This document shows positions 10,901 to 19,404 of a stretch of 64,000 nt of DNA, piece after piece (position 1 is the first letter of the stretch; every line of letters begins with the position of its first letter). This stretch comes from Candidatus Homeothermus arabinoxylanisolvens. Its GTDB lineage: Bacteria; Bacteroidota; Bacteroidia; Bacteroidales; Muribaculaceae. A model generated the notes under the pieces. That model was not told where the DNA came from. It worked only from the letters and a program-made list of their open reading frames with translations, and made no database searches. The translations under genes were made by a program, and so were the position numbers. The stretch lies in the NCBI GenBank assembly GCA_001689405.1, contig LUJO01000052.1, positions 66,990 to 130,989 on the forward strand. Direction: 5' to 3'.

Positions 10901-10953
10901 ATTTCCCCCCCGCCCCATTTGCGCCACCGCATGGACCGGGCAGCCGCAAAAGG

Positions 10954-11071
10954 GGTCAGTAGCAAAAGTCGGTTGAAGAGTTAAAATATAACGGATTGGT
11001 AGGGGCCCGGTAGTACGGCACCCGCATATCCAGATGGCCATACGGGGCGTAGCCGGACGCCGTGGTACCGG
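10954..11071. repeat. Dispersed REP-like repeat, copy A
   Basis: Positions 10954-11006 match 28047-28099 at about 46 of 53 bases, sharing TATAACGGATTGG and AGGGGC. It is followed by a long imperfect hairpin: CCGGTAGTACGGC (11007-11019) against GCCGTGGTACCGG (11059-11071). The copy lies between the convergent tRNA-Pro and tRNA-Gln genes and carries no believable open frame. Confidence 0.75.
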
Positions 11072-11130
11072 AGTCCCGACCGACATTGGGGTCGTTTAGG
11101 GTCAGCGGTATCTTCCACGGCCTTAAACAA

Positions 11131-11161
11131 AATAGGCTGCGTCCAAATGACACAGCCTATT
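11131..11161 (-). terminator. tRNA-Gln terminator
   Basis: AATAGGCTG and CAGCCTATT arms about 13 bases apart. On the minus strand it is followed by TTTGTTT. Confidence 0.7.
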
Positions 11162-11165
11162 GAAG

Positions 11166-11236
11166 TTGTCTTACCAGGATTCGAACCTAGACAGGCAGAA
11201 CCAAAAACTGCAGTGCTACCATTACACCATAAGACA
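11166..11236 (-). tRNA. tRNA-Gln (TTG)
   Basis: A 71-base cloverleaf: acceptor TGTCTTA/TAAGACA, D stem GTGT/GCAC, anticodon loop TTTTGGT giving TTG, T arm CTAGG-TTCGAAT-CCTGG, discriminator A. One T-T mismatch closes the anticodon stem. The CCA end is not encoded. Confidence 0.92.
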
Positions 11237-11331
11237 ATCCTTGTGCTCAAGCCGAAGCCTAAAGCATGTGCAAAGGTAAGGATATTTTTCCTGACGTGCA
11301 AGAATGACGGAGAAAAAATAAGACGGTGATT

Positions 11332-11361
11332 TTGAAGAATCGTTCTTTTTGCGTATGTTTG
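11332..11361 (+). promoter_or_regulatory. Promoter of the PUL regulator
   Basis: TTG (11332-11334), 19-base spacer, TATGTTTG (11354-11361). It sets transcription at about 11368 and gives a short leader. Confidence 0.7.
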
Positions 11362-11400
11362 CATACATAAACTGATTTTATGCTTATTAGTGGACATGCC

Positions 11401-13110
11401 ATGAAATGTCTTGCATCTGCCATACTTATCATTATGATGTCGGTTATGTCGTGCTACGGCACTGTCACCGGCAACAGCGCCCTGTTGTCGCATCTCGACT
11501 CACTGATAAGCCACCGCGATGAAATCGAGATGGAAAAGCAGCTCGCCATTGCCGAACTCGGGGCAAAGATGCGCAGTGCTCGCAGCGATGATGAGCGCTA
11601 CCGCATAAACAACATGCTCTATGACCAATACTACTTTTATAATGTAGACTCGGCGATGAACTTCATCGACCGTAATCTGCATATAGCCGCAAAGTCAGGC
11701 AATACAGACAGCATAACCGAATTGAAAATAAAAAAGTCATTTCTGCTGGCTGCTTCAGGGCTTCTTAAAGAATCGGGCGACGTTTTAAGCGGATATTCCG
11801 GCGAAATGCTTCCGCTGCCGTTACGGAAAAAGTACTACGGACAGATGATATATCTTTACAGCCACATGGGCAACTATATGGGCGGCCCGGCCGACGGACA
11901 GAACTATTATTATGCCGTAGAACAAGAGTATAAAGACTCGCTCGTATCAATTCTCACGCCTGAGGATGCCGATTATCTATGGTATCAGGGCCTCAACAAA
12001 TGGGGAAACCATTCGGTGAAAAACGACTCGATCGTGACGCAACTCGAAAAAGCGCTTGCCGCGTCAAAGCTTGACTCCCGCGAAGACGCCCAGAAAGCAT
12101 ACATACTCGGATGCCTGTATCTTGACAACGGCGACAGGGAAAACTATCTGAAATATATGATCATGTCGGCCATAGCCGATGTCAACATATGCAACCGCGA
12201 CATAGCGTCAGTACAGGAGCTCGCCAAAGAATGTTATGCCAACGGCGACATAGACCGCGCCTACAATTATATAGAGTATTGCCTTGAAGCGGCGCTGAAA
12301 TATCCCAATCGTGTACGCGCCATAACCATAGCCCCGCTCCAACGTCAGATCAACAAGGCCTATCAGGAACGCAACCACCGACAGGAACGCCGGCTCAGGA
12401 TATTTCTGTTTGTAGTGTGCGGACTCGTACTGGTGCTGGGGTTCACCATATTCACCATATTCCGACAGATGAAGCGGCTGAAATCGCAGGGCACCAAGCT
12501 TGACAAGATAAATCACACGCTCAACACCCATGTCATGGAGCTGTCGCGCGCCAAATCGCAGCTGACCGAAGTCAACGAAAAATTATCGGCGCTCAACACC
12601 CAGCTTACCGAAGCCAACGACGGATTGCGCGAGGCCAACTATGTAAAAGAAGAGTATGTAGGGTATGTGTTCTCCATATGTTCAAGCTACATAAGAAAAC
12701 TTGACGACTTCCGCAAGACCATAAACCGCAAGGCAAAAGCCAAACAATGGGATGACATAAGGAGCATTACCGACAGCACATCCATGGCCAAAGACGAGTT
12801 GCGTGAATTCTACAACAACTTCGACACGATATTTCTACATATATATCCTCACTTCGTAAGCGACTTCAATGCCTTGCTGATGCCGGAGGAGCGCATTACA
12901 CCCAAAGAAGGCGAACTGCTCAACACCGAATTGCGCATATATGCGCTCGTAAGGCTCGGCATAACCGACAGCGTCAAGATAGCGGAATTTCTGCACTGCT
13001 CGGCACAGACAGTCTACAACAACCGGTTCAAGGTACGCAACAAGGCGGTAATTCCCAAGACGGAATTTGCCGAAGCGGTGAAAACACTCGGAAAAGTGGC
13101 TATCGAATAA
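11401..13110 (+). CDS. DUF6377-type membrane regulator of the PUL
   Basis: Likely sensor-regulator for the adjacent SusC/SusD locus. It has an N-terminal signal peptide with a Cys near its end (MSVMSC), a helical TPR-like periplasmic half (about 30-320), one membrane span near 331-353 (LRIFLFVVCGLVLVLGF), then a coiled coil (NHTLNTHVMELSRAKSQLTEVNEKL region). The cytoplasmic C-terminus contains an HTH-like segment, RLGITDSVKIAEFLHCSAQT followed by VYNNRFKVRNKA. I chose MKCLASA as the start because the signal peptide begins there; an in-frame ATG at 11380 is also possible. It precedes susC on the same strand. The ligand is unknown. Confidence 0.85.
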   Translation: MKCLASAILIIMMSVMSCYGTVTGNSALLSHLDSLISHRDEIEMEKQLAIAELGAKMRSARSDDERYRINNMLYDQYYFYNVDSAMNFIDRNLHIAAKSGNTDSITELKIKKSFLLAASGLLKESGDVLSGYSGEMLPLPLRKKYYGQMIYLYSHMGNYMGGPADGQNYYYAVEQEYKDSLVSILTPEDADYLWYQGLNKWGNHSVKNDSIVTQLEKALAASKLDSREDAQKAYILGCLYLDNGDRENYLKYMIMSAIADVNICNRDIASVQELAKECYANGDIDRAYNYIEYCLEAALKYPNRVRAITIAPLQRQINKAYQERNHRQERRLRIFLFVVCGLVLVLGFTIFTIFRQMKRLKSQGTKLDKINHTLNTHVMELSRAKSQLTEVNEKLSALNTQLTEANDGLREANYVKEEYVGYVFSICSSYIRKLDDFRKTINRKAKAKQWDDIRSITDSTSMAKDELREFYNNFDTIFLHIYPHFVSDFNALLMPEERITPKEGELLNTELRIYALVRLGITDSVKIAEFLHCSAQTVYNNRFKVRNKAVIPKTEFAEAVKTLGKVAIE

Positions 13111-13149
13111 ACCGAATCATATCCTTAAATCATTCCAATACAAGTATTG

Positions 13150-13227
13150 CCGGTTTACTTCACGGCACAGATCCGGCACAGATACGCCCTTATAAATCAG
13201 CATCATAACCTCAGCCCCGGTTTACTT
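13150..13227 (+). promoter_or_regulatory. Direct repeats upstream of susC, candidate operator
   Basis: CCGGTTTACTT occurs at 13150-13160 and 13217-13227. Between them is a tandem 11-mer, GGCACAGATCC/GGCACAGATAC (13164-13185). The second CCGGTTTACTT ends about 40 bases before the susC -7 box, where an activator would bind. Confidence 0.45.
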
Positions 13228-13267
13228 ACACATATTACCTGCATGATACGGACACGTAAATAAACCT

Positions 13268-13275
13268 TAATTTTG
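13268..13275 (+). promoter_or_regulatory. susC -7 box
   Basis: TAATTTTG, 77 bases before the susC start; no good TTG partner at the usual distance, which fits an activator-dependent promoter. Confidence 0.6.
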
Positions 13276-13351
13276 CTTCCGGAAGTCATCGACACAACTT
13301 CCGCATTAACCGAAAATCAATTAACCTAAATAATAACCTAAAACTATCTCA

Positions 13352-16318
13352 ATGAAAACAAGGTGCATTTTTATGCAATTGCCGATTTTCATCACATTAT
13401 TTTTATGTGCGCTGACAGCATCGGCCAACGAGATGACGATAACGGGAACGGTCTTGGACACCGAGTCGGAACCCGTAATCGGCGCAAGCGTGGTGATAAA
13501 GGGCACGAAGCTCGGTGTCGCCACCGACCTCGACGGTAATTTCACCATCAAGGCTCCGGCAGGAGCGACTGTAGTAGTCACATCGGTAGGCTACAAGAAA
13601 GTCGAAGTCCCGGCCAAGGCCAAAATGGAGATAATACTCGAAGAGGACAGTGAAGTACTTAACGAAGTGGTCGTAATCGGCTACGGCAGCGTCAAACGCA
13701 AGGATGTGACGACAGCCATATCAAGCGTCAGCAGCAAGGACATCGAGAACAGGCCGCTCATATCGGCCGCACAGGCTCTTCAAGGCAAAGCCGCCGGCGT
13801 GGCCGTGACCTCACCGAACGGCGCCCCCGGCGGAGAGATGTCGATACGCGTGCGCGGTACCACATCGTTCAACGGCAGCAACGACCCGCTTTATGTAGTT
13901 GACGGAGTTCCGGTCGACAACATAAACTTTTTGTCGCCGGGCGACATCGAGAACATACAGATACTCAAAGACGCATCGTCGGCGGCCATATACGGAAGCC
14001 GCGCGGCCAACGGAGTAGTGCTCATAACCACAAAGGGAGGCACACAGTCCGATGCCAAAGTCACCCTCAACGCCCAGTTCGGCTTCACGGAAGTAGCCAA
14101 GTCGATGGATGTGCTCAACTTCCGCCAGTACAAGGATCTTCAGGACGAAATAGGCATGATATCGCTGCCCGATGACCTTACCGACCGCACCGACTGGTTC
14201 AAGGAGACCTACCGCACAGGAGCCACACAGACCTATCAGGTGTCAATATCGCAGTCAGCCGAAAAGATGAAATACTATCTTTCCGGAGGTTACGCCCGCG
14301 AAGACGGCATATTGAAAAGCTCGTTCTACCAGCGCTACAATTTCAGAGCCAATGTAGAAGGCTCAATCAAGAAGTGGCTGAAAGTATCGGCCAATGTGGT
14401 CTACTCCGACTACATATCCAACGGAGGAGGCGCCATGGGCACAGGCTCCAACCGTGGAGGCGTCATCCTTTCGGTAATCAACACGCCCACCTACGCCCCG
14501 ATATGGGACCCCGAGAAGCCCGACCAGTACTATAACAACTTCTACGGCATAGGCAACATAACCAACCCGCTTGAAAACCAAGCACGCAGCGAGAACAGCC
14601 GCAACCGTGAAAACCGGCTCATAGCATCGGGCGACCTGCTGTTTACAATCCTGCCCAATCTCACACTGAAAAGCAAGTTCACGATGGACCGCCGCAACGC
14701 CATAAGCACCAGCTTCCTTGACCCGGTGACCACCGCTTGGGGACGCAACCAATACGGCGAAGGCTCCGACAGCCGCAACCAGAACACCGTGCTCGTCTGG
14801 GACAACATACTGAACTACAACCTGCAGCTGCGCCGCAACCACTTTGACGTTATGCTCGGCTCGTCATGGACCGACTCGGACTACCGCAACAACTGGATCA
14901 ACGGCTCGCACTACCGCGACGCCTCGATAGGCACACTCAACGCAGCCAACAAGATATCTTGGACCGGAACCGGCTCCGGAATTTCAGAATGGGGCATCAT
15001 GTCTTATTTCGGCCGCGTGGCCTATAACTTCGATTCACGCTATCTGCTCACCGGCAATATACGTTTCGACGGGTCGTCAAAACTGCATCCCGACCACCGC
15101 TGGAAAGCGTTCCCCTCATTCTCAGCTGCTTGGCGCATGTCGCAGGAGTCATTTATGCGCGACATTTCATGGATTACCGACCTCAAGATACGCGGAGGAT
15201 GGGGACAGACCGGCAATCAGGGCGGTGTCGGCGACTACGCCTATCTGCAGCGCTACAACATAAACCGCTTGGAGTGGTTCAAAGAGGGACAGGACAACGC
15301 CGTGCCCACCATCACCCAAGCCAATCTGCGCACCACCGACCTCACATGGGAGACCACGACACAGACCAACATCGGTCTTGACTTCTCCGTGCTCAGCGGA
15401 CGTGTGACCCTTAACGCCGACCTGTACTACAAACGCACCACCGACATGCTCATGAACGTGGCCCTACCCGCCGGAGCGTCAGTGGCCAACTCAATACAGC
15501 GCAACGAGGGCGAGATGACCAACAAGGGCTTCGAGTTTGCAATAACCTCACATAACTTCGAGGGCCCGTTCTCTTGGACCACGTCGTTCAACATGTCGTT
15601 TAACCGCAACAAACTCACCAAGCTGGCCCTGCAGAAAGTATACTACACAGCCAAGACCTCCGACTACGTCAACGAAAATGTAGTGCGCAACGAACCGGGA
15701 CGTCCGCTCGGCGGCTTCTACGGATATATCAGCGACGGAGTCGATCCGGAAACCGGCGAACTGATGTACCGCGACCTCAACAATGACGGACGCATATCGT
15801 CGACCGACCGCACCTACATAGGCGACCCCAACCCCGACTTCACATACGGCATGACCAATACGTTCTCGTGGAAAGGCATCAACCTGAGCATATTCCTTCA
15901 GGGCTCATACGGCAACGACATATACAACGCCTCACGTATGGAGACAGAGGGTATGTACGACGGCAAAAACCAGACCACCCGCGTGCTCAACCGCTGGCGC
16001 ATACCGGGACAGATCACCGATGTGCCCAAAGCCGGGTTTGACATGAAAAACTCCACCTACTTCGTGGAGGACGGCAGCTACCTGCGCGTAAAAGACATAT
16101 CGCTGTCCTATACATTCCACGGCGAGTGGATGAGGCGCATAGGTCTGTCACGCCTGCAGCCCTACTTCACCGCCACCAACCTTATTACCTTCACCAAGTA
16201 CAAGGGCATGGACCCCGAGGTCAACCAATGGGGCAACAGCGGCGCCGTGCAAGGCATAGACTGGGGCACATATCCCCACTGCCGCAGCTTTGTATTCGGA
16301 CTTAATGTCGAATTTTAA
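13352..16318 (+). CDS. SusC/RagA-family TonB-dependent outer membrane transporter
   Basis: Outer membrane channel that imports oligosaccharides with its SusD lid, powered by TonB. It has a signal peptide (ends near ALTASAN), a carboxypeptidase-regulatory-like domain (about 25-100, VIGASVVIKGTKLGVATDLD then GNFTI), a TonB-box-like segment LNEVVVIGYG, a plug domain with KDASSAAIYGSRAANGVVLI, and a long beta-barrel ending in the typical aromatic FGLNVEF. The 988-residue length is normal. It is the first structural gene of a PUL. By layout the cargo is probably beta-1,6-gluco-oligosaccharides, an inference. Confidence 0.96.
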   Translation: MKTRCIFMQLPIFITLFLCALTASANEMTITGTVLDTESEPVIGASVVIKGTKLGVATDLDGNFTIKAPAGATVVVTSVGYKKVEVPAKAKMEIILEEDSEVLNEVVVIGYGSVKRKDVTTAISSVSSKDIENRPLISAAQALQGKAAGVAVTSPNGAPGGEMSIRVRGTTSFNGSNDPLYVVDGVPVDNINFLSPGDIENIQILKDASSAAIYGSRAANGVVLITTKGGTQSDAKVTLNAQFGFTEVAKSMDVLNFRQYKDLQDEIGMISLPDDLTDRTDWFKETYRTGATQTYQVSISQSAEKMKYYLSGGYAREDGILKSSFYQRYNFRANVEGSIKKWLKVSANVVYSDYISNGGGAMGTGSNRGGVILSVINTPTYAPIWDPEKPDQYYNNFYGIGNITNPLENQARSENSRNRENRLIASGDLLFTILPNLTLKSKFTMDRRNAISTSFLDPVTTAWGRNQYGEGSDSRNQNTVLVWDNILNYNLQLRRNHFDVMLGSSWTDSDYRNNWINGSHYRDASIGTLNAANKISWTGTGSGISEWGIMSYFGRVAYNFDSRYLLTGNIRFDGSSKLHPDHRWKAFPSFSAAWRMSQESFMRDISWITDLKIRGGWGQTGNQGGVGDYAYLQRYNINRLEWFKEGQDNAVPTITQANLRTTDLTWETTTQTNIGLDFSVLSGRVTLNADLYYKRTTDMLMNVALPAGASVANSIQRNEGEMTNKGFEFAITSHNFEGPFSWTTSFNMSFNRNKLTKLALQKVYYTAKTSDYVNENVVRNEPGRPLGGFYGYISDGVDPETGELMYRDLNNDGRISSTDRTYIGDPNPDFTYGMTNTFSWKGINLSIFLQGSYGNDIYNASRMETEGMYDGKNQTTRVLNRWRIPGQITDVPKAGFDMKNSTYFVEDGSYLRVKDISLSYTFHGEWMRRIGLSRLQPYFTATNLITFTKYKGMDPEVNQWGNSGAVQGIDWGTYPHCRSFVFGLNVEF

Positions 16319-16333
16319 CAATCATCGTGCAAT

Positions 16334-17866
16334 ATGAAACTGAATTATATACTTACTGCCGTGGCCATAAGCTCAATGATGGCCGCATGCTCGCTGCAGT
16401 ATGACCCGAAGGACACGTACAGCGACGTCACCGAAGGCGTGACTCCCGACGACGAGGAGATTGTGTTTAAAGACCGCGCATCGGTAGAGAGCTACATGCA
16501 GAGAATGTACAAACTCATCACCGACCGTCAGGAGCACTGGTACCTCGACCTGCTTCTTATAGCCGACTCTCACTCCGACAACGCCTATGCCGGCACCACC
16601 GGCGCCGAGGTAGTGCCTTACGAAGACAACTCCATAGAGGGCAGCAACTCCGTACTCGCACGCGACTGGGACCGTTATCTGGCCGATGTGGCGGTAGCCA
16701 ACAAGCTCATATGCAACATCGACAAGGTGGCCGACAACTCTCTGCGTCCCGAGGAGATCAACACCTACCGCGCACAGGCCGAAATATTCCGCGCCATGAT
16801 ATGGTTTGACATGGTAAGGCTGTGGGGCGACATCCCGGTGATAAAGACTGTGGCCGGCAACATCACGGCCGACAACATCGAGGAAGTGTATCCGGCCTAC
16901 TTCCCGGAACAGAGCACCGAGCTTGAAGCCTATCAGGCCATCGAGGAGGACCTTCTCGACGCCGTACAGTATGCGCCGGAACAGGGCGCCGACAAGACCC
17001 GGTTCACAAAAAACGTGGCCCGCTGCCTGCTCGCCAAGATATATGCCGAGAAGCCGCTGCGCGACTACTCCAAAGTCATAACCTACGTGGATCGGATACA
17101 GGCCGACGGCATCGACCTCGTCGATGACTTCTCACTATTGTTCGGCATCGACGGCATACCCCACTACGACGAGACCAAAACGGCCACTCCCAAGCAGCTC
17201 AACACACGCGAGTCGATACTTGAGGGTCAATTTCCGGTGGGCTCCGGCAACTGGTGCACATGGATGTACGGACGCGACCTGTCAAACTGGGACAACAGTT
17301 TCACATGGGCCAAATGGATCACCCCGTCGCGCGACCTGATCGCCGCCTATCAGCGCGAGGGCGACACCAAGCGCTTCAACGAGACCGTAGTGTACTACGA
17401 ATGTACTTGGAGCAACTACTACCCGTCAGACAACTATCCGTTCATGTACAAGTGCCGCTCCGCCTACAGCAGCATCATCAAATACCGTTTTGCCGACGTG
17501 CTGCTGCTTAAGGCCGAAGCCCTGATCATGGGCGACAACCCCGACCTCGCCGCGGCAGCCGACATCATAGACCGCATAAGGCTGCGTGCCGGCATATCGA
17601 AACTTCCGGCCTCGGTACGCGGCAACAAAGACTCCATGCTCGACGCACTGCTCCATGAACGTCGCCTCGAACTCGCCTTCGAAGGACAGCGGTGGTTTGA
17701 CCTCGTACGCCTCGACAAAGTAGAGGAAGTCATGAACGCCGTCTATGCCAAAGACAGCGGACGCAAGGCCCAACGCAACATATTCAATGAAAATTCTTAC
17801 CGGTTGCCCATACCGCAAGGCGCCATCGACGCCAACGACAATCTGGTTCAGAACCCCGGTTACTAA
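16334..17866 (+). CDS. SusD/RagB-family outer membrane lipoprotein
   Basis: Surface glycan-binding lid of the SusC channel. It has a lipoprotein signal (MMAAC), the TPR-rich N-terminal part, the family stretch AEIFRAMIWFDMVRLWGDIP near residue 155, and the C-terminal RRLELAFEGQRWFDLVRLDK followed by YRLPIPQGAIDANDNLVQNP. The length of 510 residues is normal. The gene starts 16 bases after susC stops. Confidence 0.96.
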   Translation: MKLNYILTAVAISSMMAACSLQYDPKDTYSDVTEGVTPDDEEIVFKDRASVESYMQRMYKLITDRQEHWYLDLLLIADSHSDNAYAGTTGAEVVPYEDNSIEGSNSVLARDWDRYLADVAVANKLICNIDKVADNSLRPEEINTYRAQAEIFRAMIWFDMVRLWGDIPVIKTVAGNITADNIEEVYPAYFPEQSTELEAYQAIEEDLLDAVQYAPEQGADKTRFTKNVARCLLAKIYAEKPLRDYSKVITYVDRIQADGIDLVDDFSLLFGIDGIPHYDETKTATPKQLNTRESILEGQFPVGSGNWCTWMYGRDLSNWDNSFTWAKWITPSRDLIAAYQREGDTKRFNETVVYYECTWSNYYPSDNYPFMYKCRSAYSSIIKYRFADVLLLKAEALIMGDNPDLAAAADIIDRIRLRAGISKLPASVRGNKDSMLDALLHERRLELAFEGQRWFDLVRLDKVEEVMNAVYAKDSGRKAQRNIFNENSYRLPIPQGAIDANDNLVQNPGY

Positions 17867-17895
17867 ACAGTATAACCTTCAAAAAAGACAAAATC

Positions 17896-19389
17896 ATGAA
17901 CAGCTTAAAACTGATATTCGGCATAATAGTAAGCAGCGGCGCACTCGTCATGTGCTCCTGCGATGACAACAAGATAGGGCCCCAGCCCGCGCCCGCACCG
18001 GCTCCGGTGCCCGGCACACAGGTCAAAGTCATAACCACCACCGCCTCGCGCAGCATGGACCTGAAAGAGACTTGGCTTGACTACAGCAAGAAAGACAACA
18101 TGTCGCCTACATGCATCACCCTGTTGCCCGGCGAAGAGTATCAGACCATGGACGGCTTCGGAGTGGCCATAACCGGTTCCACATGCTACAATCTGCTGAA
18201 AATGTCGCCCGACCTGCGCAAAGACTTCCTTACAGAGACATTCTCCCCCGTCACCGGCTACGGCTTCAGCTACTGCCGCATATCCATAGGCTGCAGCGAC
18301 TTCTCATTAAGCGAGTACACCTGCTGCGACACTCCGGGCATAGAGAACTTCGCCCTTACATCGGAGGAGACCGAGTACGTGATACCCGTATTGAAAGAGA
18401 TTCTCGCAGTCAACCCGTCGCTAAAGATCATGGGCACTCCGTGGACCCCTCCCCGCTGGATGAAGGTCAACAATCTTACAGAGCTCAAGCCTCACGACAG
18501 CTGGACTTCCGGCTCCCTCAACCCCGCATGTTATCAGGATTATGCCACCTATTTCGTAAAATGGGTCAACGCCATGAAGAGCCACGGCATAGACATATTC
18601 TCGATCACTCCGCAGAACGAGCCTCTCAACAGGGGCAACAGCGCGTCATGCTACATGACATGGGAAGAGGAGCGCGATTTCGTCAAGACAGCCCTCGGGC
18701 CGGCTTTCGCCGCAGCCGGTCTTGATGTAAAGATATATGCTTTTGACCATAATTACAATTACGACAACGTAGAGTCGCAGAAAGGCTATCCGACAAATAT
18801 ATACGCTGACGCCGACGCGGCCCGATACTTTGCAGGAGCGGCATTTCACAACTACGGCGGCGACAAGGAGGAACTCACCCTTGTGCATAACGCCACACCC
18901 GGCATGGACCTCGTGTTCAGCGAGACCTCAATAGGCACTTGGAACGACGGACAGAACCTGTCGACCCGACTGCTCGACGACATGGAGCAGGTGGCGCTCG
19001 GCACCGTCAACCGCTGGTGCAAAGGCGTAATCGTATGGAACCTCATGCTTGACGCCGACCGCGGCCCCAACCGTCCCGGAGGATGCCAGACCTGCTACGG
19101 AGCCGTAGATATAAACCGCGACTATACGGCCATGACCCGCAACTCGCACTATTATATCATAGCCCATATGTCGAGCGTGGTCAAACCTGACGCAGTACGC
19201 ATAGGCACCAAAGGCTATACGGCCAACGGCCTCACCTACTCGGCATTCAAGAATCCCGACGGCAGCTACGCTCTCGTGCTCAGCAACTCGGCCGGCGAAG
19301 CGCTCAATCTTACCGTCGATGACGGCGAACACCACTTCACGGCAGCCGTGCCCGCACGCAGTGCCGTATCATTTGCTTGGAACATTTAA
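17896..19389 (+). CDS. GH30 family glycoside hydrolase lipoprotein, probable endo-beta-1,6-glucanase
   Basis: Surface or periplasmic glycan hydrolase. The signal ends in a lipobox (ALVMCSC) followed by a Pro/Ala-rich linker. The family start YQTMDGFGVAITGST is at about 82-96, the acid/base Glu is E242 in TPQNEPLNRG, and the nucleophile Glu is E343 in VFSETSIGTW. The C-terminal beta domain is present. In the B. thetaiotaomicron fungal beta-1,6-glucan locus the same slot is held by a GH30 endo-beta-1,6-glucanase, so that activity is likely. GH30 also contains glucosylceramidases and xylanases, so the substrate is inferred from context. Confidence 0.9.
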   Translation: MNSLKLIFGIIVSSGALVMCSCDDNKIGPQPAPAPAPVPGTQVKVITTTASRSMDLKETWLDYSKKDNMSPTCITLLPGEEYQTMDGFGVAITGSTCYNLLKMSPDLRKDFLTETFSPVTGYGFSYCRISIGCSDFSLSEYTCCDTPGIENFALTSEETEYVIPVLKEILAVNPSLKIMGTPWTPPRWMKVNNLTELKPHDSWTSGSLNPACYQDYATYFVKWVNAMKSHGIDIFSITPQNEPLNRGNSASCYMTWEEERDFVKTALGPAFAAAGLDVKIYAFDHNYNYDNVESQKGYPTNIYADADAARYFAGAAFHNYGGDKEELTLVHNATPGMDLVFSETSIGTWNDGQNLSTRLLDDMEQVALGTVNRWCKGVIVWNLMLDADRGPNRPGGCQTCYGAVDINRDYTAMTRNSHYYIIAHMSSVVKPDAVRIGTKGYTANGLTYSAFKNPDGSYALVLSNSAGEALNLTVDDGEHHFTAAVPARSAVSFAWNI

Positions 19390-19404
19390 TAAAACGATCA
19401 CGTC

